11,851 bases of DNA from an uncultured Eubacteriales bacterium (GTDB lineage Bacteria; Bacillota; Clostridia; Christensenellales; Christensenellaceae): positions 1 through 11,851 of the forward strand of contig CAJJPW010000043.1 in NCBI GenBank assembly GCA_905193725.1, given 5' to 3'. Both the position numbers and the translations under genes were made by a program. Positions within the stretch are counted from its first letter, which is position 1, and every line of letters starts with the position of its first letter. Below the pieces are notes generated by a model. It did no database searches. It was not told where the DNA came from and was given only the letters and a program-made list of their open reading frames with translations. Shown here one piece after another: positions 6,763-11,851 of this stretch.

Positions 6763-7911
6763 ATGACGGAATTGCGGGAGCTGGGAGAGAAAAAGGAAAA
6801 GAGAATCAGGAGAATTAAATTTGTCAAGTTTGACTTTCCTCTATTCATTACATTGCTGATCTTGGTGGGGTTTGGGCTTGTAATGATCTTCAGCGCCAGC
6901 TATTACAGTGCGGAAAACTCGAAGTATGCAGATGGTCTCTACTACTTCAAAAAGCAGCTGATCGGCATTGTGCTGGGTATGGCTGCGATGATCTTTCTGA
7001 TGTTTTTTGACTATAAAAGGCTGCTCAAACTCCGGTGGATTATCCTAGGGGTGGCGCTACTCATGCTAGTGGCAGTGCTCATACCGGGCATAGGGCAAAA
7101 CCTAAACGGCTCACGGCGCTGGATCAACGTGGGAATCAGCATACAGCCCTCTGAGGTGATGAAATTTGCCCTGATCATTTTCATCGCAGGGGGAATTGCC
7201 ACCAGTAAGCACGATATTAGGAATTTCTTCACAGGGCTTTTGCCCTATTTGGTTTTACTGGGAGTTATTTGTGTCCTCATCTACCTCCAGCCAAACTTCA
7301 GCGCCATTATCTGTCTGGCGACCCTTACGTTTATCATGCTGTTTGCAGGAGGTGCCCACATCGGCCAGATGGCTGTGCTGTGCGGCTTAGCCGTTGTAGC
7401 AGCTTGTGTATTTGTGTTTGGAGAGGATTATCGGGTAGACCGGCTGATGGCCTTTCAGGATCCGTGGAAATACACGGGAGACGAATCCTACCAGCTCATC
7501 CAATCCCTATATGCCATAGGTTCTGGCGGCATTTTCGGAATGGGGCTGGGCAATGGAATGCAAAAGCTGCTGTTTTTGCCCTACAGTGAATCCGACTTTA
7601 TCTTCTCCATTGTGGCAGAAGAACTGGGGTTTGTTGGGGCGGTGCTGCTCATTGCACTGTTTGCGATTTTCATCTGGCGGGGCATTCGCATTGCCATGAA
7701 AGCGCCAGATATGTTTGGCTTTTTGATTGCCGTGGGGGTGGTATCCATCATCGGCATTCAGGTGATGATCAACATAGGGGTGGTGACAGGCGCCATTCCC
7801 GCTACAGGTGTGGCACTGCCCTTTATCAGCGCGGGAAGCTCATCGCTCATGATATTTATGGCGATGACGGGAGTTTTGCTGAATATTTCCAGACAGTCTA
7901 ACAAGGCCTAG
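6763..7911 (+). CDS. ftsW: FtsW/SpoVE SEDS peptidoglycan glycosyltransferase
   Basis: This 382-residue membrane protein of the SEDS family polymerises lipid II into septal glycan strands together with a class B PBP. A basic N-terminal tail (residues 9-22) precedes about ten membrane segments. Family signatures visible are MIFSASYYSA (41-50), NGSRRWI and QPSEVMKFAL (115-137), DPWKYTGDESYQLIQSLYAIGSG split across 233-255, GMGLGNGMQK (259-268), and LPYSESDFIFSIVAEELGF with Asp278 in the position expected for the essential SEDS aspartate. The usual FISYGGSSL near the C-terminus reads FISAGSSSL (354-362). AGGAGGAG at 6751-6758 overlaps the murD stop and precedes the ATG, indicating coupled translation with murD. 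FtsW and the sporulation homologue SpoVE cannot be separated by eye; dcw position and the partner ftsI favour FtsW. murG does not follow. Confidence 0.93.
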   Translation: MTELRELGEKKEKRIRRIKFVKFDFPLFITLLILVGFGLVMIFSASYYSAENSKYADGLYYFKKQLIGIVLGMAAMIFLMFFDYKRLLKLRWIILGVALLMLVAVLIPGIGQNLNGSRRWINVGISIQPSEVMKFALIIFIAGGIATSKHDIRNFFTGLLPYLVLLGVICVLIYLQPNFSAIICLATLTFIMLFAGGAHIGQMAVLCGLAVVAACVFVFGEDYRVDRLMAFQDPWKYTGDESYQLIQSLYAIGSGGIFGMGLGNGMQKLLFLPYSESDFIFSIVAEELGFVGAVLLIALFAIFIWRGIRIAMKAPDMFGFLIAVGVVSIIGIQVMINIGVVTGAIPATGVALPFISAGSSSLMIFMAMTGVLLNISRQSNKA

Positions 7912-7917
7912 GGACAC

Positions 7918-7945
7918 TTGAAAGACAGCTTGCATACTATATTAT
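7918..7945 (+). promoter_or_regulatory. Sigma-A-type promoter upstream of murA
   Basis: TTGAAA at 7918-7923 and TATTAT at 7940-7945 are separated by 16 bases, the same spacing as in the murE promoter. Predicted transcription starts near 7952. This lies downstream of the ftsW stop and suggests murA-ftsQ can be transcribed on their own. Confidence 0.6.
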
Positions 7946-7965
7946 GATATTAACTTACGATGGGC

Positions 7966-7971
7966 GGGGTG
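7966..7971 (+). promoter_or_regulatory. Ribosome binding site that sets the murA start
   Basis: GGGGTG ends 6 bases before the ATG at 7978. The upstream in-frame ATG at 7960 has only AT-rich sequence before it and would sit about 8 bases from the predicted transcript start, so 7978 is preferred. Confidence 0.65.
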
Positions 7972-7977
7972 TCTTAT

Positions 7978-9237
7978 ATGTCTCAAATTATCGTTCACGG
8001 TGGCAAAAGGCTGGATGGAGAGATTGTGATCAAGGGCGCAAAAAATGCTGCATTGCCCATTATTTCGGCGAGCATTTTGACGGATGAGCCAGTTGTAATA
8101 CATAACTGCCCAAAAATCATAGATGTGTTTTATATGATAGAAATCCTAAGGGCAGTGGGCTGTAAAGCCAGTTGGGAAGACAATAACCTTTTCATTGAGT
8201 GCAAAGAGGCAAACAATCATATTATGCCTCCGAACTTGTCCAAGAAAATACGCTCTTCGATCTTTATGTTGGGATCCATGGTGGGGAGGGTTCACAAGGC
8301 TGTCTTCACGTTTCCAGGAGGATGTGAGATTGGTGCAAGGCCTATCGATCTACACCTAAAAGCGCTGCGGCAATTGGGAATAGAAATAGAAGAAGACCAG
8401 GGGATGATCTCCTGTCAGTGTGGCAGAATGCAGGGGAGCGCCATTCATCTGGATTACCCCAGTGTGGGGGCCACAGAGAACATCATGCTGGCTGCCGTCA
8501 AGGCCAAGGGAACGACGGTAATCACCAATGCAGCGAGAGAGCCGGAGATTGTGGACCTAGAAAATTTTGTCAATCAAATGGGTGGCAAAATATCCGGCGC
8601 TGGCTCCAGCACGATTGTCATCGAGGGGGTAGAGGAGCTCCACGGCTGTGAATACTCCTGCATACCGGACAGGATCATTGCAGGTACATATATGGTAGGA
8701 GCGGCAGTGACTCGAGGAGAATTGCTGCTAAAAGGGGTGCAGTACGAGCACGTGAGCGCATTTTCAGATATTTTATCCCGGGCTGGCGCGGAGATTGTCT
8801 CTGTGGACAATGGACTGAAAATAAAGGTGAGGGATCAGTTAAAAGAACTAGATATTGTGGAAACGGCTCCGTATCCAGGGTTTCCAACAGATATGCAGCC
8901 CCAGATGTGCATCGCTGCTTGCTTTGCAAAAGGAACTAGTGTTATAATTGAAAACGTATTTGAAAGCCGTTTTCGCCACATTGGGGAGCTCATGAAAATG
9001 GGCGGAAATATCAAAGTAAAGTCCAATATGGCGATCATCAAGGGTGTTCCCAAGCTAGTGGGCTGTGATGTCGCGGCATATGATTTGCGAGGTGGCGCTG
9101 CGCTTTGTCTAGCGGGATTGGGAGCACAAGGGGATACCGTAATTCACAATGCAGATGTGATATACCGGGGCTATGAGGATATTGTGAAGGATTTGCAGAG
9201 CGTAGGCGCGCAAATTGTACGAATAGAAGAGCAATAA
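7978..9237 (+). CDS. murA: UDP-N-acetylglucosamine 1-carboxyvinyltransferase MurA
   Basis: This 419-residue cytoplasmic enzyme transfers enolpyruvate from PEP to UDP-GlcNAc, the first committed step of peptidoglycan synthesis. Counting from ATG 7978, the N-terminal KGAKNAALP contains the conserved Lys20-Asn23 pair. The active-site loop GGCEIGARPIDLHLKAL has Cys116, the residue alkylated by fosfomycin in this family, so sensitivity of the enzyme is expected. PGFPTDMQPQ carries Asp305, the expected general base. Length and start residues (MSQIIVHGGKRLDGE) fit the family. The protein looks intact and ordinary. Many Bacillota carry two MurA paralogues; which one this is cannot be told from the window. 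It has its own promoter and is followed by ftsQ after 64 bases. Confidence 0.96.
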   Translation: MSQIIVHGGKRLDGEIVIKGAKNAALPIISASILTDEPVVIHNCPKIIDVFYMIEILRAVGCKASWEDNNLFIECKEANNHIMPPNLSKKIRSSIFMLGSMVGRVHKAVFTFPGGCEIGARPIDLHLKALRQLGIEIEEDQGMISCQCGRMQGSAIHLDYPSVGATENIMLAAVKAKGTTVITNAAREPEIVDLENFVNQMGGKISGAGSSTIVIEGVEELHGCEYSCIPDRIIAGTYMVGAAVTRGELLLKGVQYEHVSAFSDILSRAGAEIVSVDNGLKIKVRDQLKELDIVETAPYPGFPTDMQPQMCIAACFAKGTSVIIENVFESRFRHIGELMKMGGNIKVKSNMAIIKGVPKLVGCDVAAYDLRGGAALCLAGLGAQGDTVIHNADVIYRGYEDIVKDLQSVGAQIVRIEEQ

Positions 9238-9291
9238 ATGGCCAGCTGAGCCATAGATGCTAGCCACAAAAGCAGCTGTTTTAGGACGGAC

Positions 9292-9297
9292 GGAGGT
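9292..9297 (+). promoter_or_regulatory. Ribosome binding site that sets the ftsQ start
   Basis: GGAGGT ends 4 bases before the ATG at 9302. A longer in-frame ATG at 9257 has no such site and would add a non-family 15-residue extension, so the 9302 start is chosen. Confidence 0.75.
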
Positions 9298-9301
9298 ATG
9301 G

Positions 9302-10030
9302 ATGAGAAAAGGCAAAAAGTGGCTCATAACCTTTTTGATATTGATCATACTATTAGGTGCAGGATATTTTTTGAGCAGCGAATTTCTACAAGTGGAAGAG
9401 ATCAAGGTATCCGGCAATAGGGAAATGGACGCCCAAAAGATCATTCAATTATCGGGAGTGGAAAAGGGCCAAAATGCGCTTTTGCTCAATCGGGGAAAAG
9501 TTAGGGAAAATTTAGAGAGCAACCCCTATCTCAAGGTGGTAGATGTCAAGTACGTCTTTCCCACTACCATTGAATTGGTGGTGGAAGAGAGGGAAGAGTA
9601 TGTCAATATCCTATTTACAGATACCTTTATCACGATTGATGCGGAAAAACACATTCTAGCTGTTACCAAACAAAAGAGCCAAATTCAGGTTCCCTGCGTC
9701 ATTGGGCTCACGCCTAACAGTTTTGATGTGGGCAAAGAGATGGTATGTGAAGATACCGTGCGGCTGGATTTGATGACGGAGATATTGGATGAATTAGAGC
9801 TTTATGGGATGAAAGGAAATATTTCTGAGATCAATTTAGAGAGCATTAGCAATATTACCATGCTGACCTATGAGGGAATGACTATTAAAATGGGAAATGG
9901 AGAGATGATTGAGGATAAAATCGCTTGGATCAATGAAGTTTTGCCATTTTTATTGGAAAAAGGCTATGAAAAGGGTATACTAGATGTATCGACAGGAAAA
10001 GATGCCACCTATCGGCAAGAGGCATCTTAA
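9302..10030 (+). CDS. ftsQ: FtsQ/DivIB cell division protein with POTRA domain
   Basis: This 242-residue bitopic protein has a very short basic cytoplasmic tail (RKGKK, residues 2-6), one membrane segment (about 7-25), and an extracytoplasmic part. The first extracytoplasmic segment, about 31-97, is a POTRA domain: VEEIKVSGNREM, then LLLNRGKVRENLESNPYL and VKYVFPTTIELVVEERE. The beta domain follows (about 98-200), with a C-terminal GILDVSTGKDATYR, close to the end pattern of the family. FtsQ/DivIB scaffolds FtsL and FtsB/DivIC and helps activate FtsW-FtsI. The short cytoplasmic tail and length resemble DivIB of Gram-positive bacteria. A hairpin overlaps the last codons. Similarity across the family is low, but the POTRA pattern and the place before ftsA and ftsZ make the call firm. 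Confidence 0.9.
   Translation: MRKGKKWLITFLILIILLGAGYFLSSEFLQVEEIKVSGNREMDAQKIIQLSGVEKGQNALLLNRGKVRENLESNPYLKVVDVKYVFPTTIELVVEEREEYVNILFTDTFITIDAEKHILAVTKQKSQIQVPCVIGLTPNSFDVGKEMVCEDTVRLDLMTEILDELELYGMKGNISEINLESISNITMLTYEGMTIKMGNGEMIEDKIAWINEVLPFLLEKGYEKGILDVSTGKDATYRQEAS
9999..10028 (+). other. Perfect 8-bp hairpin across the ftsQ stop codon
   Basis: AAGATGCC at 9999-10006 is exactly complementary to GGCATCTT at 10021-10028, with a 14-base loop. The stem covers the last codons of ftsQ and the first base of its stop. There is no T run after it, so it is a weak terminator at best. It lies just upstream of the ftsA promoter and may reduce read-through into ftsA-ftsZ or stabilise the upstream transcript. 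Confidence 0.45.
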
Positions 10031-10035
10031 AATGT

Positions 10036-10064
10036 TTATGATTTGATATAGTTGTGTTATGATT
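10036..10064 (+). repeat. Direct repeat TTATGATT spaced 21 bases at the ftsA promoter
   Basis: TTATGATT occurs at 10036-10043 and at 10057-10064, start to start 21 bases, or about two helical turns. The second copy overlaps the -10 box. It may be a regulator site or chance in AT-rich DNA. Confidence 0.4.
10055..10063 (+). promoter_or_regulatory. Extended -10 promoter upstream of the ftsA-like gene
   Basis: TGTTATGAT combines the TG extension with a five-of-six -10 box (TATGAT, 10058-10063). The best -35 at 17 bases is TTTATG (10035-10040), which is weak, as is usual for extended -10 promoters. It would start transcription near 10070 and drive ftsA-ftsZ. Confidence 0.5.
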
Positions 10065-10114
10065 ATAGAGATAACTATTTTTAGAAGCGCAACACCTAGG
10101 GAGGAGCTCAAATC

Positions 10115-11239
10115 GTGGAGAATACGCAGGCGATATTGGAGATTGGGACATCCAAAATCATTTGTCTGATTGGTAAAAAAAATGAGAATGGCAATATCGG
10201 TATTCTGGCATGTGAGAGCATCTTTGAACCTCTGTTAAAAAACGGAAAGTGGGTTGCGAAAAAAAACGTCCCAGATATGATTTATGAGGTGGTTAAAAAA
10301 GCAGGGAGAAAATGCGGCAAGAGAGTCAATAACGTATCGGTTACGCTGCAAGGGTCTTTTTACGATGTGGTGGTAAAAGAGGCAAAACTCCCGGTGAAAG
10401 ATAGCAATGGATTGATACACCAGCAAGACATCAATCGGGTAATTGGCAAGGCGGGAAATTTTCAATGCCCAGAAGGGGTTGAAATTCTAGGCCATTTGCC
10501 TGTATACTTTATATTAGATGATAAAAAGGTGTACATCCATCCAGCAGGGAGAAGGAGCCAGTCCATCTACGGGAAAGTGGCATTTGTGGCTGCCAGGAGC
10601 GCTTATTTAAACGACATTGAAAAGACGCTGGCAGGGTTTAAGATCAAGGTAAATGGTTTTATTCCAGATGCGGTGGCGCAAGGCCTATATTACATCCCTA
10701 GCAAATATCGGGACAACCTATCCATTTTATTGGATATTGGCTATTTTGAGACCAGCGTTACCTATCTGTTTGGCGATTCTGTGTTATTTCACAGTGTGAT
10801 ACCCGTGGGTGGGGCGCAGATCTCCATGGACTTAGCCAAGATATTGCAAATAGACATAGCGTTGGCGGAAAACCTAAAGAGGAAGTACTACTTTGGGATC
10901 AACATCGGGGATAGACAAGCCAAGGAGTATGTGAAGGATCAAGAGGGAAAAATGCATCAATTCTCCTACGACCTGGTGAGCGATATCATTGAGGCGAGGA
11001 TGGAGCATTTGATCTTACTCATAAAACAGACGATGAAAAAGAGCAAAATGCCCTTAAAGAAAGAATCTGCTATCTTTTTGGCAGGTGCTGGTGTGGGCAT
11101 GATGGCAGGAGTAGAGAGCTTTATTGCACGGCGGATCGGCGTGCCAGTAAAGAGAATTGTAAACACCAAGCAATACCAGTTATACAGCGCAGTTTATTGC
11201 GGTGCAATTGCGACGTTGCAGTATGTGTTTCAGATATAA
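10115..11239 (+). CDS. ftsA: Short, divergent FtsA-like actin-fold protein
   Basis: The protein has 374 residues and starts at GTG 10115, served by AGGGAGGAG at 10098-10106. The position immediately before ftsZ and the N-terminal [13 protein letters not shown] (8-20) identify an FtsA-family member. The FtsA-specific 1C subdomain also appears present: VSVTLQG (74-80), [19 protein letters not shown] (92-110), [20 protein letters not shown] (126-145), then [18 protein letters not shown]. FtsA normally tethers FtsZ to the membrane and signals to the divisome. Here the ATP-site motifs are eroded: the phosphate-1 Asp is Glu9; the phosphate-2 region reads [13 protein letters not shown] (205-217) instead of DIGGGTTD; and the adenosine motif reads [11 protein letters not shown] (322-332). 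The chain ends soon after the last actin-fold strand (QYVFQI) with no linker and amphipathic helix. It is shorter than typical FtsA proteins of over 400 residues. Membership is fairly sure; normal FtsA function is not. Confidence 0.8.
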   Translation: MENTQAILEIGTSKIICLIGKKNENGNIGILACESIFEPLLKNGKWVAKKNVPDMIYEVVKKAGRKCGKRVNNVSVTLQGSFYDVVVKEAKLPVKDSNGLIHQQDINRVIGKAGNFQCPEGVEILGHLPVYFILDDKKVYIHPAGRRSQSIYGKVAFVAARSAYLNDIEKTLAGFKIKVNGFIPDAVAQGLYYIPSKYRDNLSILLDIGYFETSVTYLFGDSVLFHSVIPVGGAQISMDLAKILQIDIALAENLKRKYYFGINIGDRQAKEYVKDQEGKMHQFSYDLVSDIIEARMEHLILLIKQTMKKSKMPLKKESAIFLAGAGVGMMAGVESFIARRIGVPVKRIVNTKQYQLYSAVYCGAIATLQYVFQI

Positions 11240-11273
11240 AGAGATCGAAGTGATACTTAAAGGGGGATATAGC

Positions 11274-11851
11274 ATGCCACTTGAATTGGATTTAAACAAT
11301 GGAAATTTTGCAAAAATTAAGGTCATTGGCGTCGGCGGTGGTGGAAACAATGCGGTAAACCGCATGGTCGAGAGCGGCGTGCAGGGCGTTGAATTTATTT
11401 CGGTAAACACGGATATGCAGGCGCTGAACTTCTCTCAGGCCGGCACCAAGATCCAGATCGGCGAGAAGCTGACCAAGGGTCAGGGCGCAGGCGCGAACCC
11501 GGAGATCGGCCGCAAGGCTGCCGAGGAGAGCAAGGAGCAGATCGCAGCAGCGCTCGCAGGCACCAACATGGTATTCATCACCGCCGGCATGGGCGGCGGC
11601 ACCGGCACCGGCGCAGCTCCGGTCGTTGCACAGATCGCCCGCGAGATGGGCATCCTGACCGTCGGCGTAGTTACCCGTCCGTTCGCATTCGAGGGCAAGA
11701 AGCGCCTCGAGCAGGCTCTGGCCGGCATCGACGAGCTCAACAAGAACGTTGACTCTCTCGTTATCATTCCGAACGAGCGTCTGAAGTACGTCTCCGAGCA
11801 GAAGATCACCTTCAAGAACGCCTTCGAGATCGCAGACGGCGTTCTGCGTCA
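11274..11851 (+). CDS. ftsZ: Tubulin-like cell division GTPase FtsZ, 3' end cut off
   Basis: The frame from ATG 11274 is open to the right edge: 192 complete codons plus two bases. AAAGGGGGA at 11259-11267 is the ribosome binding site, 6 bases before the ATG. FtsZ forms the cytokinetic ring by GTP-dependent polymerisation. Visible motifs are [17 protein letters not shown] (15-31), VNTDMQAL (44-51), the tubulin signature [15 protein letters not shown] (105-119), [11 protein letters not shown] (131-141) and IPNERL (165-170). The T7 catalytic loop lies beyond the window. Codon use changes sharply within the gene: codons 1-47 use ATT for all 3 Ile and TTT for both Phe, whereas codons 48-192 use ATC for 11 of 12 Ile, TTC for all 6 Phe, AAG for all 11 Lys and GAG for all 12 Glu. 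The protein itself is continuous and normal across this point. Confidence 0.97.
   Translation, partial: MPLELDLNNGNFAKIKVIGVGGGGNNAVNRMVESGVQGVEFISVNTDMQALNFSQAGTKIQIGEKLTKGQGAGANPEIGRKAAEESKEQIAAALAGTNMVFITAGMGGGTGTGAAPVVAQIAREMGILTVGVVTRPFAFEGKKRLEQALAGIDELNKNVDSLVIIPNERLKYVSEQKITFKNAFEIADGVLR

Noticed and set aside
7960..7977. Longer murA starting at ATG 7960
   Set aside because: No ribosome binding site precedes it and it falls almost at the predicted transcript start; GGGGTG serves ATG 7978.
11480..11815. Minus-strand open frame of 111 codons opposite ftsZ
   Set aside because: It is produced by the biased codon use of ftsZ; the plus strand carries the full FtsZ motifs.
1..11851. CRISPR arrays, insertion sequences, tRNA or rRNA genes, phage genes or a defence system
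   Set aside because: No regularly spaced repeats, transposase motifs, terminal inverted repeats or structured RNA genes were seen; all coding space is accounted for by division and cell-wall genes.

Overview
The window is a stretch of the dcw (division and cell wall) cluster with every gene on the + strand. It suggests a Gram-positive-type Bacillota, most likely a clostridial lineage. The reasons are a FtsI-class penicillin-binding protein with two C-terminal PASTA domains, a MurE with the meso-DAP-type DNPR motif, strong Shine-Dalgarno sequences, a short DivIB-like FtsQ, and a murA gene inside the cluster. Species or family cannot be read from the sequence, and whether the organism sporulates is not decidable here.

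Layout from left to right: a 5'-truncated ftsL-like gene (1-387); ftsI/pbpB (430-2607); a 185-base gap with a hairpin and a good sigma-A-type promoter; murE (2793-4235); a 138-base gap with a weaker promoter candidate; then mraY (4374-5372), murD (5382-6752) and ftsW (6763-7911) packed tightly. A 66-base gap with another promoter is followed by murA (7978-9237) and ftsQ/divIB (9302-10030). An 84-base gap with a hairpin on its left edge and an extended -10 promoter leads to a short divergent ftsA-like gene (10115-11239) and ftsZ (from 11274, cut by the right edge). No gap longer than 300 bases lacks a gene.

The products form one pathway. MurA starts UDP-MurNAc synthesis; MurD and MurE add D-Glu and meso-DAP; MraY moves the precursor onto the lipid carrier. 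FtsW polymerises and FtsI cross-links the septal strands, under control of the FtsL/FtsQ complex outside the membrane and the FtsA/FtsZ ring inside. murF and murG, which usually lie in this cluster, are missing from their expected places (murE-mraY and ftsW-murA).

I see no mobile element, CRISPR array, RNA gene or exotic new system. The points most worth checking are: the FtsA-like protein has weakened nucleotide-binding motifs and no C-terminal membrane-targeting helix; ftsZ changes codon usage abruptly near codon 48; the MurD and FtsW signature motifs carry unusual substitutions; the FtsL-like protein ends in an amphipathic tail; and promoters appear at the junctions between sub-operons.
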